Of a DNA stretch of 33,834 nucleotides, positions 1 through 10,168 are shown piece after piece; position 1 is the first letter of the stretch; each line of letters opens with the position of its first letter. The notes under the pieces are model-generated. The model was not told the DNA's origin. It saw only the letters and a program-made list of their open reading frames with translations, and did not search any database. This stretch comes from Streptomyces sp. (GTDB lineage: Bacteria; Actinomycetota; Actinomycetes; Streptomycetales; Streptomycetaceae): assembly GCA_013362785.1 (NCBI GenBank), contig JABFVM010000520.1:1-33834 (forward strand), in the 5' to 3' direction. Made by a program: the position numbers and the translations under genes.

Positions 1-1
1 C

Positions 2-49
2 TCCCTCCCCGAGGACGACCTCTTTGCGGGCATCCGCGACAATGCCTGA
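2..49 (+). CDS. C-terminal end of an upstream gene, possibly mycothiol S-conjugate amidase (partial)
   Basis: Frame 2 reads SLPEDDLFAGIRDNA and stops with TGA at 47-49. The next start codon on the same strand lies one base later. From memory, this acidic DLFAG-type ending resembles the C-terminus of actinobacterial Mca, the amidase that cleaves mycothiol conjugates during detoxification. Only 15 residues are visible, so the identity is a guess. That a protein ends here is better supported than its name. Confidence 0.4.
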   Translation, partial: SLPEDDLFAGIRDNA

Positions 50-50
50 C

Positions 51-302
51 ATGAGCGCAAGCGCAAGCCTGGCAATGACACAGCTCGTCACCCTCGCCAA
101 GGAGGTCGACGAGGACAAGGTCACTCCCGGCGTCCTCGGTTTCATCGTCTTCGCGGTGATGGCGGTGGCGGTGTGGGGCCTGATGAAGTCCATGAGCCGC
201 CACATGAACAAGGTCGACTTCAAGGAGGCCCCGGACCCCGAGACGGGGGCCTCCGACGAGGGTGCCGACGCCAAGGACGCGGCCGAGCCACGGCAGCGCT
301 GA
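51..302 (+). CDS. Small single-pass membrane protein, 83 aa
   Basis: It has a short N-terminus, one hydrophobic segment (about residues 25-42, GVLGFIVFAVMAVAVWGLM), then a basic stretch and a charged Glu/Asp/Ala tail, so it is predicted to be a single-span protein with a cytoplasmic tail. ATG 51 lies one base after the upstream stop, which suggests translational coupling. ATG 42, which would overlap the upstream stop, and ATG 75 are in-frame alternatives, and none has a clear Shine-Dalgarno sequence. It is a conserved-looking Streptomyces protein of unknown role. It ends 33 bp from the convergent ATPase gene. Confidence 0.75.
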   Translation: MSASASLAMTQLVTLAKEVDEDKVTPGVLGFIVFAVMAVAVWGLMKSMSRHMNKVDFKEAPDPETGASDEGADAKDAAEPRQR

Positions 303-320
303 GGACGACGGCGCGGCGGG

Positions 321-337
321 GGCTCGGTGCCCGAGTC
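321..337. terminator. Short hairpin between convergent genes
   Basis: CTCGG-TGC-CCGAG at 323-335 is a perfect 5-bp stem, extendable to 7 bp with one G-T pair. It sits in the 33-bp gap between the small membrane gene and the ATPase gene and overlaps the ATPase stop codon. It is a weak candidate for a bidirectional terminator. Confidence 0.3.
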
Positions 338-3300
338 ACTGCCGGGCTGCCGTCCCCACCCCCATGACCTCGCGCGCATGGCGGTTCGGCACCATGCCGA
401 GCCGCCAGGCCTGCCAGCCCGCCTCCAGGTTCACGCCGCGTTCGAGCAGGAGCCGGTACGCCTCCACATAGTCGTCCAGCTTGGTGTCCCGCAGCGGATG
501 GCCGGTGCGGGACAGCTGGGCCAGCTCCTCCTGCGCCACGGCCGTCCCGATCTCCACACCACCGGGCGCCGCGTACGGCAGCAGGGTGCAGCGCAGGAAG
601 CGGGCCCAGTCCTCGCCCCTGTGGTCCCCGTACGAGGTGAACAGGCCCACCGCCTCGTCGCACAGGGTCAGGGCCTGCTGGGTGCGGGTGTTGCCGCCGT
701 CCACGACCGCGAGTTCCAGGCAGGTCCAGGCCTCGCCGTGGGAGACGCCGATGCGCTGGAAGTCGGCCCGGGCGTCCATCAGGAGCTGACGGGCGAAACC
801 GGAGTTCTTCAGCGAGCCGGTCTGGGCGGCGCGCTGGTCACGGGTGACCCGGGCCGAGTGGTGCCGGGCGCAGGCGAGGCCGTACACGTCGCGCATCCGG
901 GAGAACATCGTGCGTGAACGTTCCAGCTCGCGTACCGCGAGATCCAGGTTGCCCGTCTCCTCCAGGGCCTGGCCCAGGTAGTAGAGGGACCAGGCCTCGC
1001 CGCGCGCGTCCTCGTTGTCGCGGTGGCGGGCGGCCGCCTGGCGCAGGCCGTCCACCGCCGGTGACGGATCGCCGGCGACCAGCCGGGCGCGGGACAGCTG
1101 GGTCATCGCCCAGGCCTCGCCACGGGCGTCGCGGGTGCGGCCGTACAGATCCAGGGCCGTGCGCAGCTCGGTCTCCGCGCGCGGTACGTCGCCCATGCGC
1201 AGGCCCAGCTGGCCGAGCTGGAAGTGGGCCCAGGCCTCGCCGTGGATCGACTCGCCGGCCCGGTGCAGGGACAGCGACTCGGTCAGCAGGGCGAGGGACT
1301 CGGAGACCCGGCCCCGGTCCCGCTCCACCGCCGCCAGCGCGTGCATCGTCCAGGCGCGGTCCGTCGCCAGCGCGGGCGCCGACTGCAGGTCCAGGGCCTC
1401 GCGGAGTTTCGTCGCCGCCTCGGTCAGGTTGCCCTGGTGGTGCAGGGTGATGCCGAGGGAGCACAGGGCGCGGGCCGCGCCCGCGTCATGGTGGGCCTCC
1501 ATGTAGAGGTCCACCACCGACGCCAGGGTCGTGCGCGCCTTGTCCAGCTCGCCGAGCTGCCGGGCCGCGATACCCGTGCGCCACTGCACCGAGCGGACCA
1601 GCAGGCCCTGGTCGACCGCCTCGGCCAGCTCGCTGATCTCGCCCAGCCGGTAGAGGTCGCCCCGCAGCAGGCAGTAGTCGCACAGGGCGCCAAGGAGGTT
1701 CAGCACCGCCGCCTGGTTCACGTCCTCCGCGTGCCTGAGCGCCGCCGTGATGAAGCTCGACTCGTCGTCCAGCCAGCGCAGCGCGTCGTCCAGCGAGGTG
1801 AAGCCGTGCGGGCTGAAGCGGTCGGAGCGGGTCGACATGTTGCCGTCGACCAGGCGCAGCACCGAGTCCGCCAGCTCCGCGTAGTTCACGATCAGCCGCT
1901 CCTGCGCGGCCGTACGCTCCGTCGGTTCCTCCTCGTCGAGGAGGCGGGCCTGGGCGAAGTCGCGGACCAGGTCGTGCAGGCGGTAGCGGTTGCCGCGGAC
2001 GTGGTCGATCAGGCCCGACCGGGAGAGGGCCGCCAGGTGGCGGGTCGCCTCCGCCTCGTCCGTGGCCAGCAGCGACGCCGCCGCTGCCGCGCCCAGCGAG
2101 GCCCGGCCGGCCAGCGCGAGCCGGCGCAGCAGCCGCCGCGCCATCTCCGACTGGTCGGTGTAGCGCAGCCACAGCACCCGTTCGATCGGTTCCACCGGGC
2201 CGTACGCGCCCAGGTCCGTCGCCAGCGTGCGCGGCGAACGCGGCCCCAGTGACGAGCCCGCGATCCGCAGCGCCAGCGGCAGCCCGCCGCACAACTGCCG
2301 TATCAGATCGGCGGATTCGGCGTCGTAGGGCCCCGAGGAGTCTTCTGCCGTCGCGGTGAGCAGCTCCTCCGCGCCCGCCGCGTTCAGGGCCGCCACCGGC
2401 AGCTGGTGCACCCAGGCGGCGAGGTCCGCGGGCAGGCCGAGGGGCTCGCGGGCGGTGACCAGGACGAGGCTGTCGGAGCGCTCGGGGACGAGGGTGCGGA
2501 TCTGCTCGGGGTCCGAGGCGTCGTCCAGTACGATCGTGACCGGCAGGCCGGTGAGGTGCTGGTGGTAGAGCTCGCTCAGCCGCTTGACCTGCTGGTCCGC
2601 CGAGGAGCGCTCACGGAACAGCAGCTGCTCGCGGGGCGCGCCCAGCCGGTTCAGCAGATGCAGCAGCGCGTCCCGGGTGGACAGCGGCGACTCCTCCGTC
2701 GTGTCGCCCCGCAGATCCACCAGGCACGCCCCGCGGAACTGGTCCTTCAGATCGTGGGCCGCGTGCACGGCGAGTGCCGTACGGCCGCTGCCGGGTGCCC
2801 CGTGCAGGACGACGACCGTCGGCTTGGTCTCCGTACTCGCACGTGCCGCCTGCACCCACTGCCGGATGCGGGCCATCTCCTGCCTGCGACCCCCGAACGG
2901 ATCGACCGGCTCCGGCAGTTGGCCGAACGACTGCTCCAGCACGCTGCGCCCGCGGGCCGCCGCGCTCTTGTCCGCGCCCTTGAGCCGCGGCCCCGTCTTC
3001 TTCGGGCCGGTGGACGCGCTCAGCACCCGCTGCTGGTCGAGGAACGGACGGATGCCCCGTACCTCCAGCGCCGTCAGCCACGTCAGCCGCAGCTGTTCCG
3101 GGCCACCGGGCTGGCCGACGGCGCCCGCGCGGTGGTGCGCGGCGGGCAGATGCGTACCGGCCACCTTCACGACGGTCGCCGCCGCGCCGATGACGCCCAC
3201 GGTCACGCCGGCGCCCACCGCCGTGGTGGTGTCCGTGCCGAGCGCGAGGTCGGCCACCAGCGCCGCGAGGGCCGCGACACCGGCCACCATCAGCGGCGTA

Positions 3301-3536
3301 CCGCCGCCCTCCCGCGCGAACCGCTGACCGAACGTCAGCCGGCCGGCCTCCGCCTCGTCCAGCGCCCGGGTGTACGCCTCGTACTCCTCGGCCGCCGTCT
3401 GCGCCATGGAGTCCAGCGCCCCGCGCGCCCGCGACAGCAGCACCTGCCCCTCGATGCGGCCACCCGAACGCCGCACCTCCTCCTCCACGGCCCGAGCCAA
3501 CAGCCGCTCGGCATCGGCCCGATGGCTGTCCCGCAT
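336..3536 (-). CDS. Membrane-anchored STAND (NB-ARC-like) ATPase with C-terminal TPR repeats, 1066 aa
   Basis: The N-terminus is helical and charged, followed by two hydrophobic segments (about residues 80-100 and 105-125). An NB-ARC/STAND module follows: a P-loop GAPGSGRT near residues 246-253, a Walker B-like TIVLDD near 333 and a GLPLAL motif near 418. The second half is a long run of TPR-like helical repeats with recurring G-EAW patterns. The P-loop carries Arg252 where Walker A normally has Lys. Start: GTG or ATG codons further upstream stay open, but ATG 3536 has GGAGGGGG seven bases before it. STAND proteins are signal-responsive switches that use TPRs to sense partners. Here the membrane segments would place the switch at the inner membrane. 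There is no SARP DNA-binding domain, so a direct regulator such as AfsR is unlikely. The partner is unknown. Confidence 0.85.
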   Translation of the reverse strand: MRDSHRADAERLLARAVEEEVRRSGGRIEGQVLLSRARGALDSMAQTAAEEYEAYTRALDEAEAGRLTFGQRFAREGGGTPLMVAGVAALAALVADLALGTDTTTAVGAGVTVGVIGAAATVVKVAGTHLPAAHHRAGAVGQPGGPEQLRLTWLTALEVRGIRPFLDQQRVLSASTGPKKTGPRLKGADKSAAARGRSVLEQSFGQLPEPVDPFGGRRQEMARIRQWVQAARASTETKPTVVVLHGAPGSGRTALAVHAAHDLKDQFRGACLVDLRGDTTEESPLSTRDALLHLLNRLGAPREQLLFRERSSADQQVKRLSELYHQHLTGLPVTIVLDDASDPEQIRTLVPERSDSLVLVTAREPLGLPADLAAWVHQLPVAALNAAGAEELLTATAEDSSGPYDAESADLIRQLCGGLPLALRIAGSSLGPRSPRTLATDLGAYGPVEPIERVLWLRYTDQSEMARRLLRRLALAGRASLGAAAAASLLATDEAEATRHLAALSRSGLIDHVRGNRYRLHDLVRDFAQARLLDEEEPTERTAAQERLIVNYAELADSVLRLVDGNMSTRSDRFSPHGFTSLDDALRWLDDESSFITAALRHAEDVNQAAVLNLLGALCDYCLLRGDLYRLGEISELAEAVDQGLLVRSVQWRTGIAARQLGELDKARTTLASVVDLYMEAHHDAGAARALCSLGITLHHQGNLTEAATKLREALDLQSAPALATDRAWTMHALAAVERDRGRVSESLALLTESLSLHRAGESIHGEAWAHFQLGQLGLRMGDVPRAETELRTALDLYGRTRDARGEAWAMTQLSRARLVAGDPSPAVDGLRQAAARHRDNEDARGEAWSLYYLGQALEETGNLDLAVRELERSRTMFSRMRDVYGLACARHHSARVTRDQRAAQTGSLKNSGFARQLLMDARADFQRIGVSHGEAWTCLELAVVDGGNTRTQQALTLCDEAVGLFTSYGDHRGEDWARFLRCTLLPYAAPGGVEIGTAVAQEELAQLSRTGHPLRDTKLDDYVEAYRLLLERGVNLEAGWQAWRLGMVPNRHAREVMGVGTAARQ

Positions 3537-3805
3537 GTCACGTCCCCCTCCGGCGGCAATGGCGTTCTTGGTCAAGTGTGCTGCGGATAGGGCGCCGTGG
3601 GGAGGGGGCCGGGTGATCGCGCACAGCGGAGAGGAACCGGGAGCCTGAACATCAACGCCGTGTACTCCTCGGAAGCGAAGCCGGGCGACCGTTTCCGCCT
3701 GCGGAGCGGCGACGGCGGTACTGCCTGCCTCCGTGGCACCGTCCGGAGACGCCCTGGTGGACGCCTGACGCGTGACGGAGGGGGTACTGCGGCAGGATGG
3801 ACCCC

Positions 3806-5839
<2,034 letters not shown>

Positions 5840-5905
5840 AACGGCAGCAGGAGAGGGGCAGTTACGCAGGCTGTGTTCGAATTGCTCACTCTCGGGGCTC
5901 GTTGT

Positions 5906-5925
5906 GATGAAACGCGCTCTTCATC
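5906..5925. promoter_or_regulatory. Inverted repeat upstream of the glycan operon
   Basis: GATGAA-N8-TTCATC is a perfect 6-bp dyad 33 bp before the first gene of the glycan operon. The arms are AT-rich for this genome, and the position fits an operator or promoter element. No matching -35/-10 pair is obvious. Confidence 0.35.
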
Positions 5926-5958
5926 GAAACGGCCTGCGGACTTCACAGGTCCCCCCTA

Positions 5959-7344
5959 ATGTCTACATGGTTCCGCGACAGATGTGACTCGCTGTCGCGG
6001 CAGGGGGCATTGGGGATCTGGGGGGATCTGTTGCTGACGTCTGTCTTCATATCGGCCGTCTCGCTGGCCTTGTTCTGGATGGCGGCCTTCACTCTGTGGT
6101 GGCAGATGCACGCGTGGCGCACGCCCGAGGTGCTCGCCTCCACCCGGTTCAGCAGCCCGGACGGGGACGAGCATGTGTCGTTCTCGCTGCTGCTTCCGGC
6201 CCGGCACGAACAGGCCGTGCTGGACCACACCATCCAGCGGCTGCTGGAGTCGACCCACACCGACTTCGAGATCATCGTCATCGTCGGGCACGACGACCCG
6301 GAGACCACCGAGGTCGCCGAGAAGGCCGCCTCGCGTGATCCGCGCGTCCGCGTGGTCGTCGACACCCACGAGAAGAAGAACAAGCCGAAGGCCATGAACA
6401 CGGCGCTGCCGCACTGCCGCGGCGATGTCGTCGGGGTCTTCGACGCCGAGGACCAGGTCCACCCGGAGCTCCTCGCGCATGTCGACCACGCGTTCCGGAC
6501 GACGAAGGCGGATGTCGTCCAGGGCGGGGTCCAGCTGATCAACTTCCATTCCAGCTGGTACAGCCTGCGCAACTGCCTGGAGTACTTCTTCTGGTTCCGC
6601 TCGCGCCTCCATCTGCACGCGCAGAAGGGGTTCATCCCGCTCGGCGGCAACACCGTCTTCGTCCGCACCGACGTGCTGCGCGAAGCCGACGGCTGGGACC
6701 CCGACTGCCTCGCCGAGGACTGCGACCTGGGTGTCCGTCTCTCCAGCGTCGGCAAGAAGGTCGTCGTCGCCTACGACTCCGACATGGTGACCAAGGAGGA
6801 GACGCCCGGCAGCCTGATGTCGCTGCTGAAGCAGCGCACCCGCTGGAACCAGGGCTTCCTTCAGGTCTACCGGAAGAAGGACTGGCGGCAACTGCCCACC
6901 TTCGGGCAGCGGTTGCTCGCCCGGTACACGCTCATGACGCCGTTCATGCAGGCCTTCACCGGGCTCGTCATCCCGCTCAACATCGCGATCGCGGTGTTCC
7001 TCGACGTGTCCGTGACCGTCGCCTTCATCACCTTCCTGCCGGCCGTCACCGCGCTCGTCACCTTCGTCTTCGAGATCGTCGGACTGCACGACTTCGGCAA
7101 GCAGTACGGACTGCGCGTCCGCCTCGTGCACTACCTGAAGCTCGTCGTGGGCGGCCCCTTCTACCAGGTGCTCCTGGCCGGGGCCGCCGTCCGCGCCGTA
7201 TGGCGTGAGCAGCGCGGCCAGAACGACTGGGAGCTGACCACCCACGTCGGCGCGCATCTCTCCGATGCCGATGCCGATGCCGGCACCGACGCCGGTGGCC
7301 ATGCCGAAGCGATCCGAGACCTCCGAGAGGACGTCCCCGCGTGA
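5959..7344 (+). CDS. Processive family-2 glycosyltransferase, membrane-bound, 461 aa
   Basis: This is a GT2 polymerising-type enzyme. The N-terminal membrane segment (about residues 25-52) is followed by a cytosolic GT-A domain with LLLPARHE, a DAED acidic cluster (Asp162-Asp165), EDCD (253-256) and the processive QxxRW motif (Gln292, Arg295, Trp296). Three or four C-terminal hydrophobic segments would form the export channel. It is shorter than BcsA or CslA and closer in size to NodC/hyaluronan-synthase-like enzymes. The polymer cannot be read from sequence. The C-terminal tail has an Asp-Ala run encoded by three perfect GATGCC repeats (7264-7281). Its stop overlaps the next gene's GTG. It is the first gene of a four-gene operon with GT39, DPM-GtrA and copper-oxidase partners. 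The Shine-Dalgarno before ATG 5959 is weak (AGG). Confidence 0.9.
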   Translation: MSTWFRDRCDSLSRQGALGIWGDLLLTSVFISAVSLALFWMAAFTLWWQMHAWRTPEVLASTRFSSPDGDEHVSFSLLLPARHEQAVLDHTIQRLLESTHTDFEIIVIVGHDDPETTEVAEKAASRDPRVRVVVDTHEKKNKPKAMNTALPHCRGDVVGVFDAEDQVHPELLAHVDHAFRTTKADVVQGGVQLINFHSSWYSLRNCLEYFFWFRSRLHLHAQKGFIPLGGNTVFVRTDVLREADGWDPDCLAEDCDLGVRLSSVGKKVVVAYDSDMVTKEETPGSLMSLLKQRTRWNQGFLQVYRKKDWRQLPTFGQRLLARYTLMTPFMQAFTGLVIPLNIAIAVFLDVSVTVAFITFLPAVTALVTFVFEIVGLHDFGKQYGLRVRLVHYLKLVVGGPFYQVLLAGAAVRAVWREQRGQNDWELTTHVGAHLSDADADAGTDAGGHAEAIRDLREDVPA

Positions 7345-8990
7345 CCTCCACCCTTCCCGCGGTGACCACTCCTAAGGTCCCCGCGCAGAGACAACCTGTC
7401 CCTACGCCGCGTTCGACCGGCCGAACGGAGCCGCCGAGCCGTCTCCGCTCCTCCCGCTCCGACCTCGCCCTGTGCGGCGTACTCCTCGTCGCGATCCTCG
7501 TCGTCCAGGGCTGGAACATCGCCGACTACCCGACCCTCAGCGACGACGAGGGCACCTATCTCGCCCAGGCCTGGGCCGTCCAGGAGGGCCGGGGCCTGGC
7601 CCACTACACCTACTGGTACGACCACCCGCCGCTCGGCTGGATCCAGCTCGCCCTGCTGACCTGGATACCGGCCGCGCTCAGCCCCGAGTCGATGACCGTC
7701 GGCACGATGCGCGCCGCGATGCTCGTCATCAGCGCGGTCAGCGCGGTCCTGGTCTATGTGCTCGGGCGGCGGCTGTCCCTGCCGCGCTGGGCGGCCGGGC
7801 TCGGCATGGTCCTGTTCGGGCTCTCGCCGCTGTCGGTCGTGCTCCAGCGGGAGATCTTCCTCGACAACCTCGCGGTGATGTGGACGCTCCTCGCGTTCGC
7901 CCTGGCCGCCTCGCCGAGCCGTCACCTCTGGCACCACTTCGGCGCCGGGATCGCGGCCGCGACGGCCGTGCTGACCAAGGAGACGATGCTCTTCGTCCTC
8001 CCCGCGGTCTTCATCACGATGTGGCGGCACAGCCACCGCGACACCCGCAAGTTCGCCCTCACCGGCGCCGTCACGGCGTGCGCGCTGATCGGCCTGTCGT
8101 ACCCCCTGTTCGCCCTGCTGAAGGGCGAGTTGCTGCCGGGCGCCGGGCACGTCTCGCTCTGGGACGGCATCAAGTACCAGATGACCAGGCCGGGTTCGGG
8201 CTTCATCCTCGACGCCGGCTCCGGCTCGCACGGCGTCCTGCGGTCCTGGCTCTACTACGACCGCGTCCTCATCCTCGGCGGCCTCGCGGGCGGTCTGCTG
8301 CTCCTGGTCACCTGGCGCTGGTCGGTCACCGCACGCGCCCTGGCCGGACCGTCGGCCGCGGTGGTCGTCCTGGCCCTGGTGGCCATGCGCCCCAGCGGCT
8401 ATCTGCCCGCCATGTACGTCATCCAGGCACTGCCGTTCCTCGCCCTGGTCCTCGCCGGAGGAACCGCCTCCGTGACCCACGCCGTGCTGCGGCGACGGCG
8501 GTCCGAGGCCGAGCACCGGTACGTCACCGGCGGCCGGTACGCCCTCGCGGCCGTCCTCGCGATCGCCGCCGGAGCGTATGTCGTCCCGCACTGGTACGAC
8601 GGCGACCGCACCGCCGTCACCGCCGACGCCAACGCGCCCTACCGGGCTGCCTCGAAGTGGCTGTCCACCGAGGTGGCGAACCCGGAGGACACCCGTGTCC
8701 TCGTCGATGACGCGCTGTGGCTGGACCTGGTGCACGCCGGGTACGAGCCCGGGCGCGGTGTCATCTGGTTCTACAAGGCCGACCTCGACCCGGCCGTCAC
8801 GAAGACGATGCCGCGCGGCTGGAAGGACCTCGACTACGTCGTCGCCTCCCCGACGGTACGGCGCGACGCGGTCGATCTGCCCAACGTCAAGGCGGCCATC
8901 GAGCACTCGGAGCCGGTCGCCGTCTTCGGCAGCGGCGAGGACCGCGTCGAGATCCGCCAGATCCAGACAGCCGCCGGAGGCGTGCGATGA
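7341..8990 (+). CDS. GT39/ArnT-like polyprenyl-phosphate-dependent glycosyltransferase (GT-C fold), 549 aa
   Basis: This is a multi-span membrane protein. The first periplasmic loop carries the acidic pair Asp69-Glu70 in LSDDEGTYLAQAW and, shortly after, YDHPPLGW (Asp94-Pro97). Both are hallmarks of protein O-mannosyltransferase/ArnT relatives, which move a sugar from a lipid-phosphate donor to an acceptor outside the membrane. About ten further hydrophobic segments follow, then a soluble C-terminal part of some 120 residues. GTG 7341 overlaps the preceding stop (GTGA) and has AGAGGA upstream. The following DPM-type synthase is the natural supplier of its donor lipid. The acceptor is unknown; the polymer made by the GT2 upstream is one possibility and a secreted protein another. 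Confidence 0.88.
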   Translation: MTSTLPAVTTPKVPAQRQPVPTPRSTGRTEPPSRLRSSRSDLALCGVLLVAILVVQGWNIADYPTLSDDEGTYLAQAWAVQEGRGLAHYTYWYDHPPLGWIQLALLTWIPAALSPESMTVGTMRAAMLVISAVSAVLVYVLGRRLSLPRWAAGLGMVLFGLSPLSVVLQREIFLDNLAVMWTLLAFALAASPSRHLWHHFGAGIAAATAVLTKETMLFVLPAVFITMWRHSHRDTRKFALTGAVTACALIGLSYPLFALLKGELLPGAGHVSLWDGIKYQMTRPGSGFILDAGSGSHGVLRSWLYYDRVLILGGLAGGLLLLVTWRWSVTARALAGPSAAVVVLALVAMRPSGYLPAMYVIQALPFLALVLAGGTASVTHAVLRRRRSEAEHRYVTGGRYALAAVLAIAAGAYVVPHWYDGDRTAVTADANAPYRAASKWLSTEVANPEDTRVLVDDALWLDLVHAGYEPGRGVIWFYKADLDPAVTKTMPRGWKDLDYVVASPTVRRDAVDLPNVKAAIEHSEPVAVFGSGEDRVEIRQIQTAAGGVR

Positions 8991-10168
8991 CCCACGAGTA
9001 CACCGCCCCCGGCGAGCTGGGCGATCCGTCCGTCGAAGCCGCCGAGGTGCCCGAGCCGGGCGCCGTCACCATCGTCGTACCGACGTACAACGAATCCGCG
9101 AACGTACGGCAGCTGCTGCGTCAGATCACCGATTCGGTGCCGTCCCGGCTGCCCTGCGAGGTGGTCTTCGTGGACGACTCCACCGACGACACCCCGCAGG
9201 TCATCAAGGAAGCAGCGCAGGACTGCCCGTTCCCGGTCACCGTCATCCACCGGGACGAGCCCGTCGGCGGGCTCGGCGGCGCCGTCGTCGAGGGGATGAA
9301 GGCGGCCGGGTCGGACTGGATCGTCGTCATGGACGGCGACTGCCAGCACCCGCCGTCCCTGGTCCCGGAGCTGGTCGCCACCGGCGAGCGCGCGAACGCC
9401 GGGCTCGTCGTCGCCTCCCGGTACATCAAGGGCGGCAGCCGGGCCGGGCTCGCGGGCAGCTACCGGGTGGCCGTGTCGCGGGGCGCCACCTGGCTGACGA
9501 AGGCCCTCTTCCCGCGCCGGCTGCACGGCATCAGCGACCCGATGAGCGGCTTCTTCGCGATCCGCCGCAGCGACATCACGGCCGAGGCGCTCAAGCCGCT
9601 CGGCTACAAGATCCTGCTGGAGCTGGCGGTCCGCAGCCGCCCGCGCACGGTCACCGAGGTGCCGTTCGTCTTCCAGGAGCGGTTCGCGGGGGAGTCCAAG
9701 TCCACGGCGGCCGAGGGGCGCCGCTTCCTGCGCCACCTCGCCGGGCTGCGTACGGCCGACCCGCTGGCCCGCATGGTGGTATTCGGGCTGATCGGGCTCA
9801 CGGGCTTCGTACCGAACCTGGCCGCGCTGTGGGTGCTGACCCAGGCCGGGCTGCACTACCTCCCCGCCGAGATCGTCGCCAACCAGTTCGGCGTGGCCTG
9901 GAACTTCCTGCTCATCGAGAAGCTGCTGTTCCGCGACCGGCGCCGGCACCGCCACTGGGCGGACCGCACGATCCGCTTCGCGCTGCTCGCCAACGCCGAC
10001 CTGGTGCTGCGCATCCCGCTGATCGCGCTGCTGGTGGGCCGGTTCGGGCTGGCCGTACTGCCCGCGACCGCGCTGGCCCTGGTCATCACGTTCGTCCTGC
10101 GCTTCGTCGGGACCGAGGCGCTGGTCTATCTGCCGCGCAGGAGCCGCACAGCAAGGAGCACCGCATGA
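8987..10168 (+). CDS. Polyprenyl-phosphate sugar synthase (DPM1-like GT2) fused to a GtrA domain, 393 aa
   Basis: The N-terminal GT2 domain has VPTYNES, FVDDSTDDT and the DPM1-type DGDCQHPP motif (Asp116-Pro123), expected to load a sugar onto a polyprenyl phosphate at the cytosolic face. From about residue 262 a GtrA domain of four hydrophobic segments follows (VVFGLIGLTGFV onwards, with NFLLIEKLLFRD), a family linked to flipping or handling of lipid-linked sugars. Start: ATG 8987 overlaps the previous stop (ATGA) and has GGAGG six bases before it, so longer upstream extensions in this frame are not used. Its stop overlaps the copper oxidase start. Sugar identity (mannose or glucose) is not readable. 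Confidence 0.9.
   Translation: MTHEYTAPGELGDPSVEAAEVPEPGAVTIVVPTYNESANVRQLLRQITDSVPSRLPCEVVFVDDSTDDTPQVIKEAAQDCPFPVTVIHRDEPVGGLGGAVVEGMKAAGSDWIVVMDGDCQHPPSLVPELVATGERANAGLVVASRYIKGGSRAGLAGSYRVAVSRGATWLTKALFPRRLHGISDPMSGFFAIRRSDITAEALKPLGYKILLELAVRSRPRTVTEVPFVFQERFAGESKSTAAEGRRFLRHLAGLRTADPLARMVVFGLIGLTGFVPNLAALWVLTQAGLHYLPAEIVANQFGVAWNFLLIEKLLFRDRRRHRHWADRTIRFALLANADLVLRIPLIALLVGRFGLAVLPATALALVITFVLRFVGTEALVYLPRRSRTARSTA

Noticed and set aside
24..50. A TTG start at 24, with GAGGA upstream, for the first small membrane protein.
   Set aside because: That stretch is better read as the last codons of the preceding gene (SLPEDDLFAGIRDNA, stop 47-49).
7264..7281. Three perfect tandem GATGCC repeats.
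   Set aside because: They encode a disordered Asp-Ala tail of the GT2 protein. Short slippage repeats are common in GC-rich tails, and nothing else marks them as functional.
8578..10164. A long open extension upstream of the copper oxidase, giving a 1337-residue protein.
   Set aside because: It runs out of frame through the GT39 and DPM-GtrA genes, its translation is Arg/Pro/Ser-rich nonsense, and ATG 10165 has an AAGGAG site and a signal peptide.
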